A program made the translations under genes and the position numbers. A stretch of DNA of 64,000 nucleotides from contig JBGVNF010000074.1 in the NCBI GenBank assembly GCA_045125245.1, positions 1-64,000 on the forward strand, in the 5' to 3' direction. This DNA comes from SVEL01 sp045125245. GTDB lineage: Bacteria > Bacillota > Clostridia > Lachnospirales > Lachnospiraceae. Under the pieces are notes generated by a model. The model saw only the letters and a list, made by a program, of their open reading frames with translations, ran no database searches and was not told where the DNA came from. Shown piece by piece: positions 49,890 to 58,195 of the stretch (positions within the stretch are counted from its first letter, which is position 1; each line of letters starts with the position of its first letter).

Positions 49890-51214
49890 TGGAAAAGAAG
49901 GGAATGTTTACGGGCTGGAAGGATGTCTTTTCCTTTACAGCAACTCAAGAACTTAAAGGAGGAAAATATAAGGGAACTACCATAATAATAGGTATATTTA
50001 TAGCTTTAATATTTGGGGCTATAAGTGTAATTATGGCGCTTACACAGCTTGAGGATGATGAAAAGGTTGAGGTGGAGAATGATTTCTTAAATAAGATTAA
50101 TAAAGTATATCTTGTTGAAAATGAAATTTTAGAAGATGATTTGATGAATACTCTTATATCATCAGCGTTGTCCTTAGAAGGAGCCGTACCTAATGCGTTT
50201 GAAGTAGAACATATTACAAAGGATAAAATTACAGAGAATGTATCTAACGAGAAAACATTGATTGTGGAATTAATTTGTAATACAGATGGTGATTATAAGG
50301 AAATATCTTTTAATGCTGTAGTTCCAGAAGGTGATAAGGATAGAAAAGATGATGCTGAAGAATATCTTAGCTATGTGACCACTTATATTGATATATATGG
50401 AACTACAATAGCTGGAGTTCAACCAGAGGATATGCCTTATTTTGTGGCACCTTATTTGACACAAGCTGTGTCAGTAAATGATAAGGTTCAAAATATGGCT
50501 ATATGGCTTGTAGGTATGTTTGTGCCGATGATTTTTTCTGCATTGTTATTTGCAATGATAATTTTATATGGTCAAAATATTACTAAGATAGTATGCGCAG
50601 AGAAATCGTCGAAACTTATGGAAATGATGCTTACTTCTGTAAGACCATACGCACTTATAGCAGGTAAGATATTAGCTACTGTTTCCCTTGCATTAGGTCA
50701 GGTGTTGATTTGGGTAGCATGTGGTTTTGGCGGATATTTTCTTGGAACAGTAATAGCTGACGTAATTAATCCAGATTATGTTAACTATGTTGATACTGTT
50801 ATAGACTTGTTTGTAGCTAGTAACGGAGCTGGTGCATTTACATGGTATTCAGTTGTATTAGCGTTTGTATTTGTGGCAGTAGGATTTTTAGCATATTCCG
50901 TATTTGCTGGATTTATGGCATCTTCTGTTAGTAAGATAGAAGATTTATCAAATGTTATGCAGATATTCCAGCTTCCAGTTATGATTGGTTGGATGGCAGC
51001 ATATCTTATTCCAATAATTGATAGTAAGCTGTTGAATTCTATTGTTCACATATTCCCACTTAGTGCACCGTTCTTAGTGCCGGGTAACGTAATCATCGGA
51101 AAATGTGGAATAATTGAGGCTATATTGTCACTTGTACTTCTTGTAGCGGTAACAGTAGGCTGTATTATATTAACTGGTAAGGTATATAAGAATAAGGTAT
51201 TCTATAGAAAGTAA
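49889..51214 (+). CDS. ABC-2 type permease, second subunit
   Basis: A 441-residue permease with the same plan as its neighbour: one N-terminal helix (TTIIIGIFIALIFGAISVIM), an extracellular region and about six C-terminal helices. The coupling segment is VCAEKSSKLMEMMLTSVRP. Its ATG overlaps the stop of the first permease by one base, so the pair probably forms a heterodimer made in equal amounts. A long hairpin follows. Confidence 0.9.
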   Translation: MEKKGMFTGWKDVFSFTATQELKGGKYKGTTIIIGIFIALIFGAISVIMALTQLEDDEKVEVENDFLNKINKVYLVENEILEDDLMNTLISSALSLEGAVPNAFEVEHITKDKITENVSNEKTLIVELICNTDGDYKEISFNAVVPEGDKDRKDDAEEYLSYVTTYIDIYGTTIAGVQPEDMPYFVAPYLTQAVSVNDKVQNMAIWLVGMFVPMIFSALLFAMIILYGQNITKIVCAEKSSKLMEMMLTSVRPYALIAGKILATVSLALGQVLIWVACGFGGYFLGTVIADVINPDYVNYVDTVIDLFVASNGAGAFTWYSVVLAFVFVAVGFLAYSVFAGFMASSVSKIEDLSNVMQIFQLPVMIGWMAAYLIPIIDSKLLNSIVHIFPLSAPFLVPGNVIIGKCGIIEAILSLVLLVAVTVGCIILTGKVYKNKVFYRK

Positions 51215-51227
51215 TGATTCTATTGTC

Positions 51228-51278
51228 AAAAGGTCATTAACCATATGTATTTACACATAAATGGTTATATGACCTTTT
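51228..51278 (+). terminator. Terminator after the ABC permease
   Basis: AAAAGGTCAT and ATGACCTTTT pair, with TAACCAT/ATGGTTA continuing the stem after a one-base bulge. The stem base ends in T4. Confidence 0.85.
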
Positions 51279-51302
51279 GTGTAGAAATGTTAGGTAGATT
51301 AT

Positions 51303-51989
51303 ATGAAGAATGAGAAGATTAAAAAAAATATAAAAAGAGCGGCAATTGGTGTTGGAATATTGATTATCGCAGGTGTGGTAGCTGTGGCTGGCATAAATAT
51401 ATTTGTTATAGGAACTACTAGTGGCAGAATTCTCAATGTGGATGAAGCTGGCAAAAAGAATGATATTGACTGTATAATAGTTCTTGGTGCTGGTGTCAGA
51501 GCAGATGGAACACCGAGCCTAATGCTAAGAGACCGTTTGGAAAAAACTATTGAGTTATATAATGCTGGTGTATCAAAAACTATAATTGTAAGTGGTGATC
51601 ATAGAACAACGGATTATGATGAAGTAAATACCATGAAGAACTATTTAATAGAAGCTGGAATTCCATCAGAATGTATATTTATGGACCATGGCGGATTATC
51701 TACATATGATAGTATGTATCGAGCAGTTAATATATTTGATGTAAAAAAAGCAATTATAGTGACTCAGAAGTATCATATGTATAGAGCAATATACGTTGCT
51801 AAAAGCTTTGGAATAGATGCCTACGGTGTATGCGCTAAGGAGGTTTCTTATAGCGGACAGACTAAAAGAAGTGTAAGAGAAGTTTTAGCAAGAATAAAAG
51901 ATATGGCCTATTGTATAACAAAGCCGGAGGCTACAGTCACTGGCGATAAGATATCATTGGAGGAAAGTGGAGATATAACAAATGACTAA
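51303..51989 (+). CDS. SanA/YdcF-like DUF218 membrane protein
   Basis: A 228-residue protein with one N-terminal membrane helix (AAIGVGILIIAGVVAVAGINIFV) and an extracytoplasmic DUF218 domain: DCIIVLGAGVRADGTPSLML, RLEKTIELYNAG, IIVSGDH, ESMSTYDS-like GGLSTYDSMYRA and VTQKYHMYRAIYVAKS. Relatives such as SanA and ElyC affect envelope integrity and vancomycin tolerance. It overlaps the next gene by 8 bases. Confidence 0.9.
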   Translation: MKNEKIKKNIKRAAIGVGILIIAGVVAVAGINIFVIGTTSGRILNVDEAGKKNDIDCIIVLGAGVRADGTPSLMLRDRLEKTIELYNAGVSKTIIVSGDHRTTDYDEVNTMKNYLIEAGIPSECIFMDHGGLSTYDSMYRAVNIFDVKKAIIVTQKYHMYRAIYVAKSFGIDAYGVCAKEVSYSGQTKRSVREVLARIKDMAYCITKPEATVTGDKISLEESGDITND

Positions 51990-52866
51990 AAAGAAGTTTG
52001 TCTCTAGAATAGCAGCATCCATAACTGCTTTAGCTACTGTCATAGGTGCAGGCTTTGGCATACATCATATAAATAAGGAGTCCGATACAAAGACTAAAAA
52101 GCCTGAAGGTAGTATTGAAATACATTTTATCGATGTAGGACAGGGAGATGCTACACTTATAAAGTGTGATGGTCAGACCTTATTAATAGATGCAGGGGAG
52201 AATGATAAGGGTAGTCAGGTGTGGAGCTATCTTAAAAGTCAAAATGTTGATAAGCTAGATTATGTTATAGGAACTCATCCTGATTCTGATCACATAGGTG
52301 GTATGGATGTTATTATTTATAAGTTTGATTGTACCAATGTGTTTATGTCGCCTTTTAAGAAAGATACAAGGACTTATGAGGATGTAATAAATGCAGCTAA
52401 AAGTAAGAATAATAAGATAACATATCCAAAAACGGGTGATACTTATAAGCTAGGAGGAGCTACATTTACTATAGTGGCTCCTAATGGCGAATATGAGGAT
52501 GCTAATAATTCATCTATAGGAATATATCTAAAGTACGGTGAAAGAAGCTATCTTTTTACAGGAGATGCTGAATACGAAGCTGAAGAGGATATATTGGAAA
52601 GTGGATTAAATATCGATGCAGATGTGTATAAAGCAGGCCATCATGGCAGCAGAACATCCTCGTCAGATGAATTTTTAGAAAAAGTGACACCAAAATATGT
52701 GGTGGTTAGTTGTGGGGAAGATAATTCTTATGGACATCCACATGCAGCTATATTAAATTATTGTAGAATTGAAAAAATACCGTTGTATAGAACTGATAAA
52801 CAAGGTACAATTGTTTTAAAGTCAGACGGTGAAAAAATAGAGTGGAATATGGCACCATCAGAGTAA
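51982..52866 (+). CDS. ComEC-like metallo-beta-lactamase-fold hydrolase
   Basis: A 294-residue protein with an N-terminal signal or anchor helix (IAASITALATVIGAGFGI), then a beta-lactamase fold as in the C-terminal domain of ComEC: IHFIDVGQGDATLI, the metal motif GTHPDSDHIGGMD, YLFTGDAEYEAEEDIL and YKAGHHGSRTSS. There is no membrane channel domain, so it is not a full ComEC. Substrate may be extracellular DNA or another phosphoester. Coupled by overlap to the SanA-like gene. Confidence 0.88.
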   Translation: MTKKKFVSRIAASITALATVIGAGFGIHHINKESDTKTKKPEGSIEIHFIDVGQGDATLIKCDGQTLLIDAGENDKGSQVWSYLKSQNVDKLDYVIGTHPDSDHIGGMDVIIYKFDCTNVFMSPFKKDTRTYEDVINAAKSKNNKITYPKTGDTYKLGGATFTIVAPNGEYEDANNSSIGIYLKYGERSYLFTGDAEYEAEEDILESGLNIDADVYKAGHHGSRTSSSDEFLEKVTPKYVVVSCGEDNSYGHPHAAILNYCRIEKIPLYRTDKQGTIVLKSDGEKIEWNMAPSE

Positions 52867-52890
52867 GAGAGCTGGCGGTGCTTTTTGAGT

Positions 52891-53212
52891 TAATATAGAT
52901 TAGGGTATTATTAGCCCTGATTATGGGTTAGTGAGTCATATTGTGCAAGCTTTATACTGTATTTTCACATGCTACGAATATTTGATTTTCTAAATACTTT
53001 GATAAAATTTATTGATAACGTACGTGACCGGCTCATATGCTCCATCCATGGAGCTATTCGCCTTTTCCTAACATCGTGTTAGGAAATCACTAGGATTTAC
53101 AAAGTATTAAGAAAATCTAAATATTCTTCGCTATCGTGAAAGATACAGTACAAAGTTGTACAATATGAGAGATAAGCTTGATAAAGGGCTAATGATACCC
53201 TAATCTATATTA
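52891..53212 (+). repeat. Long imperfect palindromic element, copy 2
   Basis: Core arms at about 52934-53001 and 53100-53168 are homologous to those of copy 1 at 12037-12274, with the internal hairpin CCTAACA TCG TGTTAGG conserved and the other replaced by GCTCCAT CC ATGGAGC. An outer inverted repeat of 28 bases with one mismatch (52891-52918 and 53185-53212, starting TAATATAGATTAGGGTAT) surrounds the core; its sequence is not shared with copy 1. It fills the gap between the ComEC-like and GH5 genes. No ORF lies inside. Confidence 0.88.
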
Positions 53213-53238
53213 GGGTATAGAACTAGTAGGAGGTGCGT

Positions 53239-54579
53239 ATGAAAAAGGGTATAAAATTATATGTGTGTAAGATACTTGTAGGTATGAGTTTAATTTTATT
53301 ATGTGGCTGTAGTTGTGGTGAGGATGATTCTAGAATAGCTAGTAGTGATGAAACCAGTGCTGTTAATAGTGAGAGCACTAGTATGGATGTGACTGTTAGC
53401 GGGGATGTTTCAGAGGAAGATACGACGAATATAGATGAAGAGGCATCAAGGGAGCAGGAATCAAGGGAGCAGGAATCGAGGGAGCAGGAATCGAAGGAGC
53501 AGGTATCAAGAGAGCAGGCATCAAGAGAGCAGGCATCAAGAGAGCAAGCTTCGAGGGAGCAGGCATCAAGAGAACAGGCATCAAAGGAGCAAGCGTCAAG
53601 AGAGCAAGCTTCGAAAGAGCAAGCATCAAAGGAGGTTGCGACTAAGAAACCGGCTATAGATGATAAAGGGAAAACTCCCTATGAGGCTCATGGAAGATTG
53701 CAGGTTAGTGGAACTAAGTTGGTAGATCAGTATGGTACACCTTATCAGTTAAAGGGTGCTAGTACTCATGGTATGGCTTGGTTTCCGCAGTATGTAAGCT
53801 ATGATACTTTTAAGTATATGAGAGATTCTTTTGGTGTGAATGTGGTGCGTCTTGCTATGTATACTGCAGAATATAACGGATATTGCGAAGGCGGAGATAA
53901 GAACTATTTAAAGTCTTTAGTTAAGCAAGGTGTACAGGCTGCCACAGATTTGGGGTTATATGTAATAATTGACTGGCATATACTTCATGACTTGACACCA
54001 CATAAATACAAGTCAGATGCTATAGAGTTCTTTAGAGAGATGTCTAATACATATAAAGATTACGATAATATTATATATGAAATTTGTAATGAGCCAAATG
54101 GTAATACAAGCTGGACAGATATAAAAGCTTATGCTAATGAAGTGATACCTGTAATTCGTGGAAATGATAAGGATGCTATCATTATAGTAGGTACTCCTAC
54201 TTGGTCTCAGGATGTGGATATAGCGTCAAAGGATAAGATAACAGGATATGATAATATCATGTATAGTTTACATTATTATGCGGCTACTCATAAGCAGTGG
54301 TTAAGAGATAAGGCGCAGACAGCTATTAATAATGGTTGTGCATTATTTGTTTCAGAGTTTAGTATATGTGATGCGTCTGGCAATGGAGGATTAGATATAG
54401 CAGAGGCAAATAAATGGATAGATTTCCTTAATAAGAATAGTATAAGCTATGTAGGTTGGAATTTGTCCAATAAGGCAGAGACTAGTGCGATGTTCCAAAG
54501 CTGGTGTGGTAAGATAAGTGGCTTTGAGGATTCGGAGTTAACAGATTGGGCGAAGTGGTTGAGGGATGCAATTCGGTAG
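53239..54579 (+). CDS. Lipoprotein endoglucanase, glycoside hydrolase family 5
   Basis: A 446-residue exported enzyme; the ATG at 53239 follows AGGAGG. The signal peptide ends LILLCGCSCGE, so it is probably lipid-anchored. Residues about 70-140 are a linker of some 14 repeats of Ser-(Arg/Lys)-Glu-Gln-(Ala/Glu/Val), encoded by a 15-base tandem repeat. The GH5 barrel follows: GVNVVRLAMYTAEYNGY, LYVIIDWHILHD, the acid/base Glu285 in YEICNEPNG, SLHYYAATHKQ, and the nucleophile Glu373 in LFVSEFSICD. It resembles subfamily 2 beta-1,4-glucanases. It has no cellulose-binding module or dockerin. Confidence 0.93.
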   Translation: MKKGIKLYVCKILVGMSLILLCGCSCGEDDSRIASSDETSAVNSESTSMDVTVSGDVSEEDTTNIDEEASREQESREQESREQESKEQVSREQASREQASREQASREQASREQASKEQASREQASKEQASKEVATKKPAIDDKGKTPYEAHGRLQVSGTKLVDQYGTPYQLKGASTHGMAWFPQYVSYDTFKYMRDSFGVNVVRLAMYTAEYNGYCEGGDKNYLKSLVKQGVQAATDLGLYVIIDWHILHDLTPHKYKSDAIEFFREMSNTYKDYDNIIYEICNEPNGNTSWTDIKAYANEVIPVIRGNDKDAIIIVGTPTWSQDVDIASKDKITGYDNIMYSLHYYAATHKQWLRDKAQTAINNGCALFVSEFSICDASGNGGLDIAEANKWIDFLNKNSISYVGWNLSNKAETSAMFQSWCGKISGFEDSELTDWAKWLRDAIR

Positions 54580-54603
54580 ATGAAACCCGAGCTAAGGATT
54601 ACA

Positions 54604-54721
54604 CTGCGGCGGAGAAGAAGATGTTGCTAAAGCAACCCGCCGCAGGCGGATAATCTCGCAAAGCGGAGCAAGTCCCTCTAGATAGAGGGATTTAGGGAGA
54701 TGATGCTGACTTGTACGCTTT
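54604..54721 (+). other. Structured GC-rich region before the fatty-acid promoter
   Basis: Two stacked structures. First, CTGCGGCGG (54604-54612) pairs with CCGCCGCAG (54637-54645), with GTTGCT/AGCAAC inside. Second, AAAGCG (54660-54665) pairs with CGCTTT (54716-54721), enclosing CAAGT/ACTTG and CCCTCT/AGAGGG. It starts 25 bases after the GH5 stop. It may be a compound terminator, a processed 3' end or a small RNA. Confidence 0.6.
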
Positions 54722-54757
54722 GTTATATAGTTTGATTGAAAAAAATAAAAAAATATG

Positions 54758-54786
54758 TTGACAAATTTTTTTTAATAAAATATACT
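54758..54786 (+). promoter_or_regulatory. Promoter of the fatty-acid synthesis operon
   Basis: TTGACA (54758-54763), exactly 17 bases, TATACT (54781-54786). One of the best promoters in the window. The transcript would begin about 60 bases before acpP. Confidence 0.92.
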
Positions 54787-54816
54787 TTGAATATCAAAAT
54801 ATTTTGATTTCAAAAT
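54784..54816 (+). promoter_or_regulatory. Two FabT-like operator sites
   Basis: ACTTTGAATATCAAAAT (54784-54800) overlaps the -10 box and fits the published FabT palindrome (TTTGA, spacer, TCAAA). ATTTTGATTTCAAAAT (54801-54816) follows directly. FabT is a MarR-type repressor of fatty-acid genes that acts with acyl-ACP. No fabT gene is in the window. Confidence 0.7.
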
Positions 54817-54853
54817 TTTTGATGCAACAAATTATTTTTAAGGAGAATAAAAA

Positions 54854-55084
54854 ATGTTAGAAAAGATTCAGTCAATCGTAGCAGAGCAGTTAAGCTGTGA
54901 CGCATCAGAGGTAACTTTAACAGCAAGTTTTAAGGAAGACTTAAATGCAGACTCTTTAGATTTATTCGAGTTAGTTATGGCTCTTGAAGAAGAGTACAAT
55001 GTTGAGATTCCTTCTGAGGACTTAGCACAGTTAAACACAGTTGAAGATGTAATTAAGTACCTTAATGCAAAAGGAGTAGAATAA
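54854..55084 (+). CDS. acpP: Acyl carrier protein
   Basis: A 76-residue acidic protein. Ser34 in NADSLDLFELVMALEE is the phosphopantetheine site. It carries the growing acyl chain in the cytoplasm. RBS AAGGAG. First gene of the operon; fabD follows after 4 bases. fabH and fabK, which often precede or follow acpP in Clostridia, are not here. Confidence 0.97.
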   Translation: MLEKIQSIVAEQLSCDASEVTLTASFKEDLNADSLDLFELVMALEEEYNVEIPSEDLAQLNTVEDVIKYLNAKGVE

Positions 55085-55088
55085 AGAT

Positions 55089-56021
55089 ATGATAGCATTT
55101 GTATTCCCAGGACAGGGCGCTCAGGTAGTGGGCATGGGTAAAGATTTCTATGAGAATTCAGAATTAAGTAGAGACATATTTGATGAGGCAGCTAAGCTTT
55201 TGGATTTCGATGTAAAAAAAGTTTGTTTCGAAGAAAACGAAGCAATCAATATAACAGAATACACACAGGCGGCTATGCTTACAACTTCTGTGGCAATGCT
55301 TGAGGTTTTAAAGGAAAAGGGGTTAAAACCAGATGTATGTGCGGGCCTTAGTCTTGGAGAATATTGTGCTTTAGTAGCTTCAGGGGTTATGGAGTTTGAA
55401 GATGCCTTAAAGGCAGTTAGACAGAGAGGCATTTTAATGCAAGAGGCAGTTCCTACAGGGTTAGGAGCAATGTCAGCGATTATTGGCTTAGATGGGGACG
55501 TAATAGCGGGTATATGTGAAAAGATTGAGGGAGTTTCGGTGGCAAATTATAATTGTCCGGGACAAATAGTTATTACAGGAGTTAAGGAAGCTGTAGAACA
55601 GGCTAATGAAGAATTAAAGGAGGCTGGCGCTAGAAGATGCGTAATGCTTAATGTAAGCGGACCATTCCATTCAGCTATGCTTAAGACAGCTGGTGAGGAA
55701 TTATATAAGGTTCTTGAAAATGTAGAGCTTAAGAACTTTGAGATTCCATATGTTACAAATGTAACAGCTGAGTATATTACAAACGAAAGAAAGAACGAAA
55801 TTAAGGAAATGTTGAAAAATCAGGTTTCATCATCAGTGCTTTGGATTCAGAGTGTTGAAAATATGATAAATCAGGGTGTTGATACATTTGTTGAGATAGG
55901 ACCAGGTAAGACACTTACAGGTTTCATAAAGAAGATTGCAAAGGCGATGGACAAGGAAGTTACTACATACAATGTTGAAAAATATGAGGATGTAGAGGTT
56001 GTTGTAGAGGCACTTGCGTAA
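55089..56021 (+). CDS. fabD: Malonyl-CoA:ACP malonyltransferase
   Basis: A 310-residue acyltransferase that loads malonate onto ACP. The nucleophile is Ser88 in AGLSLGEYCALVASG, the N-terminal signature is FPGQGAQVVGMGKDFYE, and the catalytic His is in VSGPFHSAMLK. ETGPGKTL-type VEIGPGKTLTGFIKK is near the end. Length is normal. fabG follows after 12 bases. Confidence 0.96.
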   Translation: MIAFVFPGQGAQVVGMGKDFYENSELSRDIFDEAAKLLDFDVKKVCFEENEAINITEYTQAAMLTTSVAMLEVLKEKGLKPDVCAGLSLGEYCALVASGVMEFEDALKAVRQRGILMQEAVPTGLGAMSAIIGLDGDVIAGICEKIEGVSVANYNCPGQIVITGVKEAVEQANEELKEAGARRCVMLNVSGPFHSAMLKTAGEELYKVLENVELKNFEIPYVTNVTAEYITNERKNEIKEMLKNQVSSSVLWIQSVENMINQGVDTFVEIGPGKTLTGFIKKIAKAMDKEVTTYNVEKYEDVEVVVEALA

Positions 56022-56033
56022 AGGAGAGAGGAT

Positions 56034-56774
56034 ATGTTTAAAGATAAGGTAGCGGTAGTTACAGGCGCTTCAAGAGGAATTGGCAGAGGTATTGCCTTAA
56101 GATTAGCAAAGGGTGGAGCTAAGGTTGTTGTAAATTATGCTGGTTCAGAAGCATCAGCCAATGAAGTGGTAGAAATTATAAAGGCAGAAGGCGGTGAGGC
56201 CTATGCTTATAAATGTAATGTAGCATCTTTTTCAGAAGTAGAAGCTATGATAAATGATGTGGTGGGAAAGTACGGACGTATTGATATTTTAGTAAATAAC
56301 GCAGGTATCACAAAGGATAATCTTATTCTTAAGATGACAGAACAGGATTTTGAGGATGTCATAGATATAAATTTAAAGGGTGCATTTAACGGAATCAAGG
56401 CTGTTACAAAGCAGATGATGAAGCAAAGATATGGAAGAATCATCAACCTTTCAAGTGTTGTTGGAGCGATGGGAAATGCTGGACAGGCAAATTACTGTGC
56501 ATCTAAGGCTGGTGTAGTGGGTCTTACAATGTCAGCTGCTAGAGAGCTTGCGGCAAGAAATATTACTGTAAATGCGGTTGCGCCAGGCTTTATCGATACA
56601 GATATGACAAAGGTACTTCCAGATAATGTAAAGGAAGGATTGTTAGCACAGATTCCAGCTAAGAAATTAGGAGATGTAGAGGATATAGCCAATGCAGTTG
56701 AGTTCTTAGCAAAGGACGATTCGGCATATATTACAGGTCAGGTTATCCATGTAAATGGTGGTTTATATATGTAA
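56034..56774 (+). CDS. fabG: 3-oxoacyl-ACP reductase
   Basis: A 246-residue short-chain dehydrogenase using NADPH. The cofactor motif is VVTGASRGIGRGIALRLAKGG, the conserved NNAG is in DILVNNAGITKDN, and the catalytic Ser, Tyr and Lys are in INLSSVVGAMGNAGQANYCASKAG. It reduces the keto group in each elongation round. RBS AGGAGAGAGG. A 119-base gap to fabF contains no clear terminator. Confidence 0.96.
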   Translation: MFKDKVAVVTGASRGIGRGIALRLAKGGAKVVVNYAGSEASANEVVEIIKAEGGEAYAYKCNVASFSEVEAMINDVVGKYGRIDILVNNAGITKDNLILKMTEQDFEDVIDINLKGAFNGIKAVTKQMMKQRYGRIINLSSVVGAMGNAGQANYCASKAGVVGLTMSAARELAARNITVNAVAPGFIDTDMTKVLPDNVKEGLLAQIPAKKLGDVEDIANAVEFLAKDDSAYITGQVIHVNGGLYM

Positions 56775-56893
56775 TTATTCAGTGCTATGTAAAGTTATGA
56801 AAAAAATCTAGTAAGCTTACTTAAAAAGGGATGTTTTCATAAATTTATATGGCCTGAATAGTCACAAAAAAATAATAAGAGAGGAAATACATC

Positions 56894-58126
56894 ATGAAAA
56901 GAGTAGTAGTTACAGGTTTAGGAGCAATCACACCAATCGGTGTAGGTGTAGATAACTTTTGGAATGGTTTAAAAGAAGGTAAAGTAGGAATTAAGTCAAT
57001 AGATAGATTTGATGTAACAGATTACAAGGCAAAGGTTGCAGGTCAGATTGATGACTTTAATCCAGGTGATTATATGGATGTGAAGGCTACAAAGAGAATG
57101 GAGCGTTTCTGTCAGTTTGCAGTAGCTGCTGCTAAGGAAGCTATGGAAGATGCTGGAATCGATATGACTAAGGAAGAACCATATAAGGTGGGTGTTTCAG
57201 TAGGCTCTGGTATAGGAAGTCTTGATGCTATCGAGAGAGACCATAAGAAGCTTCTTGATAGGGGACCAGGAAGAATTAATCCTTTATTAGTTCCTCTTAT
57301 GATAACAAATATGGCAGCTGGAAATGTTTCGATCGCTCTTGGTGCTAAGGGTAAGTCGTTAAATGTAGTTACAGCTTGTGCTACAGGAACACATAGCATT
57401 GGTGAAGCATACAGAAGTATTCAGTGTGGTGATGCAGATGTGATGATAGCAGGTGGTACAGAGTCAGCTATTACACCAATTGGTATAGGTGGATTCGCTG
57501 CACTTACAGCACTTAGTACAAAGACTGATCCACTTGATGCTTGTAAGCCATTTGATAAGGATAGAGATGGTTTTGTAATGGGTGAAGGCGCAGGTATCGT
57601 AATCTTAGAATCATTAGAGCATGCAAAGGCTAGAGGAGCTAAGATTTACGCTGAAGTGGTAGGATATGGCGCAACTTCTGATGCATACCATATTACATCA
57701 CCAGCTGATGATGGTTCTGGAGCTGCTAGAGCGATGATAAATGCTATAGAGGAGGCAGGAATTGTCCCAGCAGAGGTTCAGTATATCAATGCTCATGGTA
57801 CAAGTACACATCACAATGATTTATTTGAAACACGTGCAATTAAGTTAGCTTTTGGCGAGGCTGCTAGCAAGGTTAAGATTAATTCAACAAAGTCAATGGT
57901 AGGACATCTTCTTGGTGCTGCTGGTGCAGTTGAGTTTATCGCATGTGTTAAGAGTATAGAGAATAATTATGTTCACCAGACAGTAGGTCTTAAGGAAACA
58001 GATGAGGAATGTGACCTTGATTACTGTATGGGAAGCGGAGTAGATATGGAAGTAAATTATGCACTTTCAAATTCACTTGGTTTCGGTGGTCATAACGCAA
58101 GTATCTTAGTTAAGAAGTATAGTTAG
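56894..58126 (+). CDS. fabF: 3-oxoacyl-ACP synthase II
   Basis: A 410-residue condensing enzyme. The active Cys162 is in NVVTACATGTHSIG, and the two His are in NAHGTSTHHND and KSMVGHLLGAAGAVEF. The N-terminus VVVTGLGAITPIGVG is typical. It elongates acyl-ACP with malonyl-ACP. RBS AGAGAGG. Without fabH in the operon, the first condensation must be encoded elsewhere. Confidence 0.97.
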   Translation: MKRVVVTGLGAITPIGVGVDNFWNGLKEGKVGIKSIDRFDVTDYKAKVAGQIDDFNPGDYMDVKATKRMERFCQFAVAAAKEAMEDAGIDMTKEEPYKVGVSVGSGIGSLDAIERDHKKLLDRGPGRINPLLVPLMITNMAAGNVSIALGAKGKSLNVVTACATGTHSIGEAYRSIQCGDADVMIAGGTESAITPIGIGGFAALTALSTKTDPLDACKPFDKDRDGFVMGEGAGIVILESLEHAKARGAKIYAEVVGYGATSDAYHITSPADDGSGAARAMINAIEEAGIVPAEVQYINAHGTSTHHNDLFETRAIKLAFGEAASKVKINSTKSMVGHLLGAAGAVEFIACVKSIENNYVHQTVGLKETDEECDLDYCMGSGVDMEVNYALSNSLGFGGHNASILVKKYS

Positions 58127-58178
58127 GAGGAAGCCGAAGTCTGAACCGAAGGTTTATGACGAGGACAGAGGCTCCTAA
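58123..58178 (+). promoter_or_regulatory. Stem-loop between fabF and accB
   Basis: TTAGGAG, starting in the fabF stop codon, pairs with CTCCTAA 42 bases on; AACC/GGTT forms a smaller hairpin inside. No T tract. It ends 17 bases before the accB start, so it could tune the fabF/accB expression ratio or serve as a processing site. Confidence 0.5.
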
Positions 58179-58195
58179 CAGATTTGGAGGAAATA

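Noticed and set aside
53447..53640. Possible CRISPR-like array of short repeats
   Set aside because: The 15-base repeats have no spacers and keep the reading frame of the GH5 linker; they are a coding tandem repeat. No cas genes are present.
54580..54630. Short ORF of 16 codons with an Arg-rich end after the GH5 gene
   Set aside because: No ribosome site and it runs into a strong hairpin; the sequence is better explained by RNA structure.
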